From: Planctomycetaceae bacterium
GTDB lineage: Bacteria; Planctomycetota; Planctomycetia; Pirellulales; Pirellulaceae
DNA: 38,290 bases
Assembly: GCA_002709045.1 (NCBI GenBank)
Contig: PAPJ01000066.1
Coordinates: forward strand, 1 to 38,290
Direction: 5' to 3'
Positions 15,005-23,956 of the stretch are shown here, one piece after another. Position numbers and translations under genes: made by a program. How positions within the stretch are numbered: position 1 is the stretch's first letter; the number at the start of each line of letters is the position of its first letter. The notes below the pieces were generated by a model. The model was not told where the DNA came from. It did no database searches and saw nothing but the letters and a program-made list of their open reading frames with translations.

Positions 15005-17878
15005 TTATTTACACTCAGCCCAGGTTGATCCGACATTGATATCGACCTTAAGAGGAACTGAGAGATCAGCCGCTCCGGACATTTCCTCTCGAACCATCTG
15101 TTCTAATTTTTGAAGCTCATTTTCAGGGACTTCAAATACCAATTCATCATGGATTTGAAGCAGTAAACGAGCTTCAAATCCTTCGTGTTCAAGTCTATCT
15201 AGCACTTCGATCATCGCAATCTTGATGATATCTGCCGCTGACCCCTGAATCACAGTATTAATAGCGATACGTTCAGATAAGTTGCGTTGGCGTTTGTCTT
15301 TTAGCGTATCCGGATTTCGAACATCACTTACAGGGCGTCTGCGTCCCAGAATTGTTCCAACCGACCTTTGCTGATGGGCTAAAGCCAGCGTTTCGAGCAT
15401 AAACTTCTCAACGCCTGGATACTGAGCAAAATAAGCATCAATGAAATCGGCAGCCTCGCCTTTAGAGATACCCAGACTCTTTGCTAAACCAAATGCTGAC
15501 TGACCATAAATCACACCAAAGTTAACTGCCTTAGCACTGCTCCGCATCTCACTGGTTACGTCTTTCAAAGCAACGCCATAAACTTCAGCAGCCACTTTTG
15601 CATGAATATCCTGATCATCAATAAATGCCTGTTGTAACGTATCATCACCACTGAAGTGTGCCAGTACTCTGAGCTCTACCTGAGAGTAATCTGCTGCAAG
15701 TAGCTTCCATCCTGGTTTGACAGGGACAAATGCTTCACGAATCTGACGCCCCTCTTCACTACGAATTGGAATATTCTGCAGATTGGGATCGGTACTACTT
15801 AATCTGCCGGTTGCTGCAACATCCTGATTAAAAGCGGAGTGTACTCGTGAGGTCGCAACATTTACCAGTTCCGGGAGTGCATCAACATAGGTACTCTTTA
15901 GCTTGGCGATCTGGCGGTACTCGAGTACTAGCCCGGGAAGTTTACCAACATCCATCGCTGCCAACTGATTCAACACTTCGGCATCAGTACTGGCTCCGGT
16001 CTTGGTCTTCTTAATGATCGGTAATTCCAGATCTTCAAAAAGTACTTTGCTAAGCTGCTTTGGTGAATCAATATTGAACTCGCTACCAGCTTCCTGATAA
16101 ATCAATTCCCGTAATGACTCGAGTCGTACGGAAAAACGCTCGCTCATCGTTCGCAGCAATTCAGTATCCACGCGAATACCATTGCACTCCATTTCCACCA
16201 GGACTTCAATGAGCGGCAGTTCCACATCATGCAGCAGGCTGGTCAACTCTTTATCGTCAATCATCGCCTCCAGCATTCCAACTAATCGTAAAACAACGTC
16301 CGCATCCTCGGCAGCATAATGTATGACTTTATCAAGTGGTGCCTGATCAATCGTGATTTGTTTCTTACCCTTACCGCAAAGTTCTTCAAAGGAGACTGGT
16401 TTATGATTCAGGTACTTCGCCGACAAAGTATCCAACTTGTGGTTTCTTACTCCCGGTTCCAGCAAATAATGAGCGACAAGCGTATCAAAATAGAGTCCCT
16501 GCATACGAATTCCATGCTGTCGCAATACCACCATGTCAAATTTTAGATTCTGTCCAACCTTCTTTATATGCGGATCTTCAAGTACCACTCGCATCGCTGC
16601 ACAGACTTCATCTGCATCAAGCTGTAAATCTCCTTCAGGGCTTTTTACCGGAACGTAGTATGCTTTGCCTTCTTCCCAGGCAAACGAATAACCCACTAAC
16701 TCAGTTTCACTCGCCCGTAGGCTTGTCGTCTCCGTATCGATACTTAACAAATCTTCTTTCGTGATGTTGCCCAGAATCTCCTTTAACTGATCAACAGACT
16801 CTACAAGTTTATAATCGCATTGCCAAACAACTGGAGCCGTTTCAACGTCCGCGCTAAGCAAGCGTTCCTTCAATCGGCGAAAGCCGAATTCATCACAGAG
16901 CTCTGCAACAGCAGTCTGATCGATACCGCTGAGTTGTGCCGCCTTCCAGTCAATCTCCATATCAATATGGCGATCCAATTCCACCAGACGCCGGCTGAGC
17001 ATCGCGTCTTCCCGGCCATTGACCAGATTTTCACGCCGATTCTTTGCCTTCACGGTATGGGCATTTTCCAGAACCCCTTCCAAATCTCCGAATTCAGCGA
17101 GCAATGCAGTTGCTGTCTTCGGACCAATCTGCTGAACGCCAGGGACATTATCAACGCTGTCACCGACCAGAGACTGAAAGTCAACGACCTGGCCGGGCCG
17201 TATACCCCAGGTTTCCATCAAGTCACTCGCATCAAACACACTATCTTTGCGAATGTTGTACATTTTTACATTGTCACTAATCAGTTGACGACAATCTTTA
17301 TCACTAGTAACCAAAAATACTTTGCCACCGGCCTGATCGATTTGATGGGCAACGGTCGCCATCACATCATCCGCCTCGTAATTAGGAACTTCCAATCGAA
17401 CAATGGCCATCGCATCGAGCATACGTTTTATATTGGGGATCTGATTCCTCAAATCGTCCGGCATCGGATCCCGATTCGCTTTGTAGGCGGGATATAATTC
17501 ATGTCGAAATACTTTACCTGCTGGATCAAAAACGGCCAGAACATGCGTCGGACTCTTACTTTCGATCAACTCTACAATATCACGAGCATATCCATGAATT
17601 GCACCAACCGGCTGTCCACTCGGACCACTCATTGGCGGTAATGCAAAAAACAGCTGGTAGATCAAAGCGTAGGAATCAATCACATACACAACAGACTCAT
17701 CGAGAGGGATTGTCTTAAACTCAGTCACCGTTGATTCAGTTCCTGACTTATCATCCTTCTCTGATGCTGCTTTGGCGGATGCGGGCTGACCCGGCCCATT
17801 TGAAGAGGGAGTTAATAAAGTGTCCGCTTCATCAACTTTATGACTAAATAATTCCTGTTGTCGCTCTTTAGAACCCAT
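15005..17878 (-). CDS. polA: DNA polymerase I
   Basis: PolA fills gaps and removes RNA primers in replication and repair. At 957 aa it has all three domains. The 5'-3' exonuclease begins near residue 62 ('VYVIDSYALIYQLFFALPPM') and contains 'YEADDVMATVA' and 'GDSVDNVPGVQQIGPKTA'. The proofreading 3'-5' exonuclease is intact ('LLSIDTETTSL', 'GQNLKFDMVVL', 'YAAEDADVVLRL'). The polymerase has motif A 'AADYSQVELRVLAHFSGDD', motif B 'AKAVNFGVIYGQSAFGLA' and motif C 'LLQIHDELVFEVP'. About 60 polar residues precede the exonuclease domain, unlike E. coli PolA, which starts directly with it. It appears to be monocistronic. Confidence 0.98.
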   Translation of the reverse strand: MGSKERQQELFSHKVDEADTLLTPSSNGPGQPASAKAASEKDDKSGTESTVTEFKTIPLDESVVYVIDSYALIYQLFFALPPMSGPSGQPVGAIHGYARDIVELIESKSPTHVLAVFDPAGKVFRHELYPAYKANRDPMPDDLRNQIPNIKRMLDAMAIVRLEVPNYEADDVMATVAHQIDQAGGKVFLVTSDKDCRQLISDNVKMYNIRKDSVFDASDLMETWGIRPGQVVDFQSLVGDSVDNVPGVQQIGPKTATALLAEFGDLEGVLENAHTVKAKNRRENLVNGREDAMLSRRLVELDRHIDMEIDWKAAQLSGIDQTAVAELCDEFGFRRLKERLLSADVETAPVVWQCDYKLVESVDQLKEILGNITKEDLLSIDTETTSLRASETELVGYSFAWEEGKAYYVPVKSPEGDLQLDADEVCAAMRVVLEDPHIKKVGQNLKFDMVVLRQHGIRMQGLYFDTLVAHYLLEPGVRNHKLDTLSAKYLNHKPVSFEELCGKGKKQITIDQAPLDKVIHYAAEDADVVLRLVGMLEAMIDDKELTSLLHDVELPLIEVLVEMECNGIRVDTELLRTMSERFSVRLESLRELIYQEAGSEFNIDSPKQLSKVLFEDLELPIIKKTKTGASTDAEVLNQLAAMDVGKLPGLVLEYRQIAKLKSTYVDALPELVNVATSRVHSAFNQDVAATGRLSSTDPNLQNIPIRSEEGRQIREAFVPVKPGWKLLAADYSQVELRVLAHFSGDDTLQQAFIDDQDIHAKVAAEVYGVALKDVTSEMRSSAKAVNFGVIYGQSAFGLAKSLGISKGEAADFIDAYFAQYPGVEKFMLETLALAHQQRSVGTILGRRRPVSDVRNPDTLKDKRQRNLSERIAINTVIQGSAADIIKIAMIEVLDRLEHEGFEARLLLQIHDELVFEVPENELQKLEQMVREEMSGAADLSVPLKVDINVGSTWAECK

Positions 17879-18362
17879 AACTTCCCTGTTTTGTACTCGC
17901 TTCTATATATGGTGGGGGGGATGTAATAAGTAGTAGGAGAAGTATTGGTTCAACGCACCTGATGATAGTTTCTAAGACGCATCATAAATTCTCTCTGTGC
18001 CAAATCCACCTGATTGTAACGCATTCTCAATCGATTCGAGATTGGGTTAGACTAATTCGCTAGCCAATATCAGCACTAACTCACAGCCAAAACAATATCC
18101 GCTATCATACTTCGTGGTCGGATAGATCTGAAACTATCAGCGATAAGCAAGACCAATGTTAATCTATAACGAATATGCTAATTAACTAACATTTTAGGGC
18201 TGAGCATACAGTTTGGGCTAACTTCTGTTAGAAAGACGATACAAAATGAAGTAGTATTGTTGTAACTATAGATGAACCTACGTTCCTTTTTCTTTCATCA
18301 ATTCAGTTAATTTAAACCGGCAAACGTGGCCTTTTTAAGTTAACGCGGAGCTTACTAGCACG
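17879..18362. other. Intergenic region between polA and the coiled-coil protein gene
   Basis: This 484-base AT-rich stretch lies between two divergent genes. It includes a G7 run near 17914-17920 close to the polA start. I see no reading frame, RNA gene or terminator worth calling, and no promoter pair with good spacing. GGAG about 12 bases before the ATG at 18363 may serve as ribosome binding site. Confidence 0.35.
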
Positions 18363-19871
18363 ATGGCCAAACGAAGAAAACAATCAAATCGCGAAGGCAC
18401 CACCCTCACTGTTGCATTTATCCTGTCCGTTATGACTTCGATTGGTGCATTCATTTGGATTGCTATACTCTTTCAAAACGTTGAATCTGCTGAAAAACAA
18501 GTTAACGTTGAGTTAGCAAATGCCAAAGACAGTGCCAAAATTGCTGCCAATAGAGAATATGTAGAACGTACTTTACGACCAATGCTAGGTGTTGGAACAC
18601 AAGAAGAACTTGACGAATTTGTCAGCAGTACTGAATATGAACTCGATAAAGGTAAAGGAGTCGTTGCTGATATTGTGCAGGAATTCACAAGATTCCAGGC
18701 ATCCTATCCTGCTTATGTCCAAGATGGCCAGCCAATTAACTATCCCACGGTTGCTAAAGCTCTTAGCGATAGAAATCAGGTTCTGCTCAACGATAAAAAA
18801 CAGTTACAGGCACAAGTCGAAGCACTCAACAAACAAATGGTTGCTTTGCGAGACACGCAACGAACCGACACAGCGACTCAGTTCACCGATAGTCAATCAA
18901 AGATTAACACAGCGGTGGAAGAACTGGCCGCATTCCGAGCTGACCGACAAGCGGCCTCGGCTGGAATCGATAAAGCAAAACAAGAGCACACAGAAGCTTT
19001 GGCTGCTAAAGATCAGGAAATTGCAAACCGAAACAACCAAATCGCCGACGCTCAGAAAAGACTCGATGATCAGGCCGAAAGCAATTTAGTGACCCAGTTA
19101 AAAGCTCGGCCTAAAAGTGAACGATTCGAAATCCCTGACGGCAAGGTTACCTCAATCAACGAAGCATCCGGAACAGTCTGGATCAACATCGGTAGCAGCG
19201 ACGACCTGAAGCCACTGACGACGTTCAGTGTCTACCCCGCAACTCAGCTAGGTGTAATGCGGGGTCCTGAAGATATCAAAGGACGTATCGAAGTTCTCAA
19301 AATCATCGATGGTGACTTTGCTGAGTGCCGTATCGTTGAAGACAGCATTAACGATCCTATACTGATTGGCGACCAGATCTATTCGCCCTTGTGGCAACGT
19401 GGTATCAGTGTGCACTTCGCACTGATCGGTTACTTTGACATTGATGGTGATGGCAAGAGTGATCGTGACCGGATAAAGAACATCATTCTTTCTGCCGGTG
19501 GTGTCATCGATGCCGAACTATCGATCGACAACACTCAGGAAGTCGATGCGGCTAACCTGATTCGCAAAGGTGGAATCACTGTTGATACGCAGTATCTGGT
19601 TCGCGGTAAAACCGATACCATTCTGAACATTGATCGTCAGACCTACAATCGTTTTGAAACTCGAGCCAAAGACTACAATGTTGAGTCCATTACGATTAAT
19701 ACACTGCTTAACTACGCAGGATACAAAAATATAAAATCTTCAACCGGTCTGGGATCCGGGTTTGATAATGAGAATCCTGAACCACTCGTAAAGCCGATAT
19801 TAAAGCCCGAGGATAAACGTAACCAACTACGTTTCCCACCTCGTCGCAGTGAAAACGACGGCGCTTTCTAA
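18363..19871 (+). CDS. Membrane-anchored coiled-coil protein of unknown function
   Basis: I do not recognise a named family. Residues 1-13 are basic and a single transmembrane helix follows (about 14-37, 'LTVAFILSVMTSIGAFIWIA'), so the rest should be periplasmic. Residues ~40-110 are helical. About 135-245 is a long coiled coil rich in Gln, Lys, Ala and Asp ('LNDKKQLQAQVEALNKQM'). From ~250 a beta-rich domain starts ('IPDGKVTSINEASGTVWINI'), reminiscent of small SH3/OB-like barrels in cell-envelope proteins. Later comes a Ca-binding-like loop, 'DIDGDGKSDRDRI', and a BRCT-like helix/strand stretch. The C-terminus is Pro- and Arg-rich. A role in envelope structure is a guess. It has its own terminator. 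Confidence 0.7.
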   Translation: MAKRRKQSNREGTTLTVAFILSVMTSIGAFIWIAILFQNVESAEKQVNVELANAKDSAKIAANREYVERTLRPMLGVGTQEELDEFVSSTEYELDKGKGVVADIVQEFTRFQASYPAYVQDGQPINYPTVAKALSDRNQVLLNDKKQLQAQVEALNKQMVALRDTQRTDTATQFTDSQSKINTAVEELAAFRADRQAASAGIDKAKQEHTEALAAKDQEIANRNNQIADAQKRLDDQAESNLVTQLKARPKSERFEIPDGKVTSINEASGTVWINIGSSDDLKPLTTFSVYPATQLGVMRGPEDIKGRIEVLKIIDGDFAECRIVEDSINDPILIGDQIYSPLWQRGISVHFALIGYFDIDGDGKSDRDRIKNIILSAGGVIDAELSIDNTQEVDAANLIRKGGITVDTQYLVRGKTDTILNIDRQTYNRFETRAKDYNVESITINTLLNYAGYKNIKSSTGLGSGFDNENPEPLVKPILKPEDKRNQLRFPPRRSENDGAF

Positions 19872-19899
19872 GAAACCCTCATCATACCCACTCGGCAAC

Positions 19900-19934
19900 A
19901 AAGCCTGTTCCTTAAAAAGGTACGGGCTTTATTT
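19900..19934 (+). terminator. Probable terminator after the coiled-coil protein gene
   Basis: AAAGCC (19900-19905) pairs with GGCTTT (19925-19930), with an inner CCTT/AAGG step. An AT-rich but not pure T tail (ATTTATAT) follows. It lies about 30 bases after the stop codon on the plus strand. Confidence 0.6.
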
Positions 19935-20027
19935 ATATCTACACCTTGATTTACATCATATTCAAATAGAAACTAAAGAAAGAATTAAATATGCGTTGTT
20001 AGTATCCGAAGTAAAGGTCGTATCCTC

Positions 20028-20285
20028 ATGTCGATACCGTTGAATTCACAACAGGTCCTGGATCGTGAATATCTCGAAATCCGTGGTAAGATTGTCGAAC
20101 TGGCGGCCTCACTCGATCGTCTTGAACGAGCCGAAGGCTGTGTTAGTGACGACAATCGAATGAAGCTGATTAGTCAAGGACTTCAAATACTACTTGAGCA
20201 GGCCGACCAGACTAAAGCCGGACAAATTCAAATGTTGTTTTCACGAGTCTATGAAGATAACTGGCGAAACCAATTCGACATTTAA
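20028..20285 (+). CDS. Small helical protein of unknown function at the head of the ebo-like cluster
   Basis: This 85-residue, highly charged, predicted all-helical protein has no signal peptide or membrane segment. The middle 'IRGKIVELAASLDRLERAEG' looks like an amphipathic helix, and the C-terminus 'VYEDNWRNQFDI' is aromatic and acidic. I cannot assign a family. It is too short for EboA, which is a much larger protein. It lies 48 bases before the TatD-like hydrolase gene on the same strand, with AAGG about 11 bases before its ATG. Codon use and placement support a real gene, probably cotranscribed with the hydrolase. Confidence 0.65.
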   Translation: MSIPLNSQQVLDREYLEIRGKIVELAASLDRLERAEGCVSDDNRMKLISQGLQILLEQADQTKAGQIQMLFSRVYEDNWRNQFDI

Positions 20286-20332
20286 TCTCATTCGCACGCA
20301 TTTATTAAATTATCTTTAATCCGAAATCTAAA

Positions 20333-21145
20333 ATGTACTACTTCGATCCTCACATCCATATGGTTTCCCGCACCACCGATGACTATGAAACATTAGCAAA
20401 GATGGGGTGTGTTGGCATGAGTGAGCCGGCTTTTTGGGCTGGTTTTGACCGAGGCAGTGTTGAGAGTTTCCGCGATTACTTCCGGCAACTTACTGACTTT
20501 GAGCCGAAACGAGCGGCCCAGTACGGTATCCAGCATTACACCTGGCTGTGTATCAATGCCAAGGAAGCTGAGAATGTTGAACTATCGCGCGAAGTCATCA
20601 AAATGATCCCTGAGTTTCTTGAAAAACCAAATGTTTTGGGAATTGGTGAAATCGGACTCAACAAAAACACCAAAAATGAGGCAACGATTTTCCTCGAGCA
20701 CATGGAACTGGCAATTGAATATAACCAGCAAATCCTGATTCATACTCCTCATCTGGCAGACAAATATCAGGGAACACGTATGATCCTGGACATGCTGATC
20801 GCTGACTCCAGAATTGAACCTTCCAGAGTGCTCGTCGATCATGTGGAAGAACATACAGCTAAACAAGTACTCGATCAGGGATTTTGGGCTGGTATGACAC
20901 TTTACCCTGTCACCAAATGTACTCCTCAACGAGCTGCCGACATTATTGAGATGTGCGGAGCAGAACGTCTGTTGGTAAATTCTGCCGGTGACTGGGGTCC
21001 CAGTAAACCAACGGCTGTACCCGATCTGATTCTAGAAATGCGACGTCGTGGCCATAGCGAAGCGTTAATTCGAAAAGTTGTCTATGACAACCCTATCGAA
21101 TTCTTCAGCCAGAGTCAGAACTTCTCTTTTACTCATCCCGAGTAG
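20333..21145 (+). CDS. TatD-family metal-dependent hydrolase (EboB-like)
   Basis: This is an amidohydrolase-fold TIM-barrel enzyme. Predicted metal ligands are all present: 'FDPHIHM' near the N-terminus, 'GIGEIGLN' (Glu), 'ILIHTPH' (His), 'VLVDHVEEHT' (His) and 'LVNSAGDWGPS' (Asp). Canonical TatD proteins are DNases or peptidases of the cytosol. However, the sequence between the motifs differs from housekeeping TatD, and the neighbours (UbiA-type prenyltransferase and phosphodiesterase-fold protein) match the ebo gene set, where EboB is a TatD-like protein. The substrate is unknown. No strong ribosome binding site is seen. Confidence is high for the fold and moderate for EboB identity. Confidence 0.85.
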   Translation: MYYFDPHIHMVSRTTDDYETLAKMGCVGMSEPAFWAGFDRGSVESFRDYFRQLTDFEPKRAAQYGIQHYTWLCINAKEAENVELSREVIKMIPEFLEKPNVLGIGEIGLNKNTKNEATIFLEHMELAIEYNQQILIHTPHLADKYQGTRMILDMLIADSRIEPSRVLVDHVEEHTAKQVLDQGFWAGMTLYPVTKCTPQRAADIIEMCGAERLLVNSAGDWGPSKPTAVPDLILEMRRRGHSEALIRKVVYDNPIEFFSQSQNFSFTHPE

Positions 21146-21208
21146 GTCATCGGCGAAGATATCTCTCTTCCCTGAAGTTGACTACTCACTTTCCATCGCA
21201 TTGGCCTC

Positions 21209-21214
21209 TATAAT
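21209..21214 (+). promoter_or_regulatory. TATAAT element just before the ABC ATPase gene
   Basis: A perfect -10 hexamer ends three bases before the ATG at 21217 and nine before the ATG at 21223. A start of transcription 7 bases downstream would give a leaderless mRNA beginning at about the second ATG. TTGACT at 21178-21183 is 25 bases upstream, too far for a normal -35, so the call is tentative. Confidence 0.3.
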
Positions 21215-21216
21215 CA

Positions 21217-22248
21217 ATGCCTATGGCTTTGATTGAACTACACAACCTGCAGAAGACCTATCGTGTCTATCAAAAGAAAGAAGGCCTGCGCGCGTCAGTT
21301 AAAGGTCTGTTCAAACGAACCTATAAAGATGTCCATGCGGTCAAAGGAATTGACCTGCAGGTGGACCAAGGAGAATTTGTCGCATTTCTGGGCCCAAATG
21401 GTGCCGGAAAAACGACGACGCTTAAGCTACTATCTGGAGTTATTCATCCGACTGCCGGAACCGCCAGCGTCATGGGGCACACGCCCTGGCAGCGGGAAAA
21501 CGACTACCGCCGCCGCTTTGCACTGGTGATGGGTCAAAAAAACCAACTCTGGTGGGACTTACCGGCGCAGGAATCATTTCGGCTCCATCAACAAATCTAT
21601 GGTATTGAAACTCAGCAGTTCAATAACACGCTTGACGAACTGACTGACTTGCTCGGTTTGCGTGAACTACTCAGCCAACCGGTTCGTGAATTGTCTCTTG
21701 GCGAACGTATGAAGATGGAGCTTACCGCAGCCTTGCTGCATAGACCCGAAGTTCTTTTTTTAGATGAGCCAACCATCGGGCTGGACGTTATCGCACAACA
21801 TAACATTCAGCAGTTCCTCAAGTACTATCAGCAAAAACGTGGTATTACAATCCTGCTGACCAGCCACTATATGAAAGACGTGGCGGCATTATGTAAGCGG
21901 GTTGTCATTATTGCCGATGGACGCATTCAGTACGACGGCTCACTCTCCGGTATTATTGATGAAACTACCAACCGCAAATTAGTAACACTCCAATTTGCCG
22001 ACCCGATTACCTTACAACTGCTCAAATCGCTAGAGCGTTTCGGCACTATTGTTCAAGATGAAGCACCTCGAGTTACACTGGAAGTGACTCGTGATGACGT
22101 GCCGGCCATGCTGACAGCCATTCTTGATGCCCATGATATTGACGATCTAATCGTGGAAGAACCTCCACTCGAACAAGTCATTGCCGATGTCTTTACGCGG
22201 GTTACTAAGTCTTCTCTAGACGCACGAGCTGAAAACGGAGATTGCTAA
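21217..22248 (+). CDS. ABC transporter ATP-binding protein (ABC-2 exporter type)
   Basis: This is the ATPase of an export-type ABC transporter. Nucleotide-binding motifs are complete: Walker A 'GPNGAGKTTTLKLL' around residue 66, Q-loop 'MGQKNQLWWDLP', signature 'LSLGERMKMEL', Walker B 'VLFLDEPTIGLD' and the switch His in 'TSHYMKD'. About 80 residues follow the core. The Q-loop with 'NQLWWDLP' is characteristic of ATPases paired with ABC2_membrane_6 (DUF990)-type permeases, and two such genes follow. Either ATG, 21217 or 21223, could be the start. The stop overlaps the next ATG (TAATG), implying translational coupling. The substrate is unknown; context suggests a small molecule or lipid-linked product. 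Confidence 0.93.
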   Translation: MPMALIELHNLQKTYRVYQKKEGLRASVKGLFKRTYKDVHAVKGIDLQVDQGEFVAFLGPNGAGKTTTLKLLSGVIHPTAGTASVMGHTPWQRENDYRRRFALVMGQKNQLWWDLPAQESFRLHQQIYGIETQQFNNTLDELTDLLGLRELLSQPVRELSLGERMKMELTAALLHRPEVLFLDEPTIGLDVIAQHNIQQFLKYYQQKRGITILLTSHYMKDVAALCKRVVIIADGRIQYDGSLSGIIDETTNRKLVTLQFADPITLQLLKSLERFGTIVQDEAPRVTLEVTRDDVPAMLTAILDAHDIDDLIVEEPPLEQVIADVFTRVTKSSLDARAENGDC

Positions 22249-23096
22249 TGGCGACCGTAGCATCTAATCAGCGCGGCACAGGCTCACGCCTCAAAACATG
22301 GTGGACCATTTTAAAGATCTCTCTGGAAGAACGGTTTGTCTACCGGGGTGATTTTGCCTTGGGAACATTGATGCGATTCCTTCCAATCATCACACAAGTG
22401 TTCCTGTGGTATGCCATTTTCGCTGCCTCCGGGAAGGAAAAAATAGAAGCTTATACGGCTAACGGAGTAGTCGCCTATTACATGCTGACAATGATTAGCC
22501 GCGCATTCTCAAGCATGCCGGGCCTCTGCAGTGGCATCGCGTTACAAGTCCGAGACGGGGAGATCAAAAAGTACCTTATCCAGCCGATCGATCTACTTGG
22601 TTTTCTGTTGCTGACACGAATTGCACATAAACTCTGCTACTACGTAATCGCGCTGATTCCGTTTACTTTTGTCTTTTTTTTATGTCGTGGTTTTTTTGAA
22701 AACGGCTGGCCTGAAGCATCGGTTCTCTGTGCCTACTTCCTGTCACTGATCATGGGATTCTTACTCGGGTTCTTTATGGAGGCCAGTTTGGGATTAGTTT
22801 CATTTTGGTTTTTGGAAGTAACATCGCTAGCGTTCGTATATAACCTATTAAATTTTTTCCTGTCGGGACATATGTTCCCGCTCGACCTTTTACCTGACTG
22901 GGCTGCTCAATTTATAAATCTATTACCCTTTCAATATTTAGCGTACTACCCGGCGGCAATTTTTCAGGGCACCATTGAACCAAATCAAGTCTGGCAGGGC
23001 ATGGCTCTGGAAGCCTGTTGGTTAATGGCGTTCATTATGATTGCAAGAATTATGCTCAACCGTGGAATCCACCGTTACAGTGGGTTTGGAGGGTAA
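22248..23096 (+). CDS. ABC-2 family transporter permease, subunit 1
   Basis: This 282-residue integral membrane protein has about six hydrophobic segments, including 'IPFTFVFFLCRGFF' and 'YFLSLIMGFLLGFF'. It starts with a polar cytosolic N-terminus and 'ISLEERFVYRGDFALG', and carries 'IKKYLIQPIDLLGFLLLTRI' in its first half, a signature layout of DUF990-type permeases. I use the ATG at 22248, which overlaps the ATPase stop (TAATG). A TTG two codons upstream is unnecessary. The stop overlaps the second permease start in the same way. It likely forms a heterodimeric channel with that protein. Confidence 0.85.
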   Translation: MATVASNQRGTGSRLKTWWTILKISLEERFVYRGDFALGTLMRFLPIITQVFLWYAIFAASGKEKIEAYTANGVVAYYMLTMISRAFSSMPGLCSGIALQVRDGEIKKYLIQPIDLLGFLLLTRIAHKLCYYVIALIPFTFVFFLCRGFFENGWPEASVLCAYFLSLIMGFLLGFFMEASLGLVSFWFLEVTSLAFVYNLLNFFLSGHMFPLDLLPDWAAQFINLLPFQYLAYYPAAIFQGTIEPNQVWQGMALEACWLMAFIMIARIMLNRGIHRYSGFGG

Positions 23097-23956
23097 TGAT
23101 GACAGGTTACCGACCCTCTTACTTAAATGTCTTCCTGACGTTTGCCCGCAACAGTCTTGTGAGGGACATGTCTTTTCGTGCGAATTTCATACTCCAGTGC
23201 ATTTCCACAATTTCATGGACCGTGATGAATATCGGGTTCTATTTGATCGTTTTCCAATACACCGATTCGATCGGCAAAGAGACCGGTTGGGGTAGAAATG
23301 AGTTCTTTGTATTTCTGGCAACCACCTGGATTATCAATAGCCTGGTTCAAACTTTCTTTATGCCCAACGCCCAACAGTTTAGTGAGCTTATCCGTTCCGG
23401 TAATTTGGACTTCGCCTTACTCAAGCCGATCGACACCCAGTTTGTAATCTCCTTTCCGCGCGTCGACTGGGCTGCTTTATCCAATCTATTCGTGGGTTTC
23501 ACGCTACTTTGCTACAGCCTGTATCAACTCACCACCAAAGCAGAAAATCCGTTAATCATAGATTGGCGATCTATTCTGATGTATCCATTCTATATCGGTT
23601 GTGGAACAGTGATTATGTACAGTGTGATGATTACGCTGGCTGCCACGAGTGTTTGGCTCGGACGCAATCAAACGCTCTATAATTTCTGGTTCTACATCAC
23701 CAACTTTTCCCGATACCCCATGGAAATTTACAAAGTCGGATGGGGAATGGCTTTATGGGTCTTTTTCACATTTATTATTCCTGTTCTGCTGGTCGTCAAC
23801 ATTCCGGCCCGGATTATGGCTCGTCCGTTGAATACCATGAATTCCCAAATGTGGCAGTTGGCAGGATTTGCTATTTTAGCAACGGTTGCTTGCCTAATGA
23901 TTAGCCGACGAATTTTTGTCCGAGCACTTAAAAGTTACAGGAGTGCCAGTTCATGA
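23096..23956 (+). CDS. ABC-2 family transporter permease, subunit 2
   Basis: This 286-residue membrane protein is distantly similar in layout to the previous one: N-terminal 'SLVRDMSFRANFILQCIST', 'SGNLDFALLKPIDTQFVISF' (the matching amphipathic motif), and about six membrane helices ending in 'RRIFVRALKSYRS'. I start it at the ATG at 23096, inside the preceding stop (TAATG), followed by a second ATG. An upstream in-frame ATG at 23018 would make a long overlap and lacks family sequence. Its own stop overlaps the start of the prenyltransferase gene (ATGA), tying the exporter and prenyltransferase into one translational unit. Confidence 0.85.
   Translation: MMTGYRPSYLNVFLTFARNSLVRDMSFRANFILQCISTISWTVMNIGFYLIVFQYTDSIGKETGWGRNEFFVFLATTWIINSLVQTFFMPNAQQFSELIRSGNLDFALLKPIDTQFVISFPRVDWAALSNLFVGFTLLCYSLYQLTTKAENPLIIDWRSILMYPFYIGCGTVIMYSVMITLAATSVWLGRNQTLYNFWFYITNFSRYPMEIYKVGWGMALWVFFTFIIPVLLVVNIPARIMARPLNTMNSQMWQLAGFAILATVACLMISRRIFVRALKSYRSASS

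Noticed and set aside
16820..17497. Long plus-strand frame of 225 codons antisense to polA
   Set aside because: It lies wholly inside the strongly supported 5'-3' exonuclease region of polA, and its translation has no domain-like pattern.
20028..20285. Small protein considered as EboA
   Set aside because: At 85 residues it is far shorter than EboA proteins, and I see no shared motif.
23018..23095. Longer N-terminus for the second ABC permease
   Set aside because: The extra 26 codons lie in the end of the first permease gene and show no family sequence; the TAATG junction at 23096 gives a better start.
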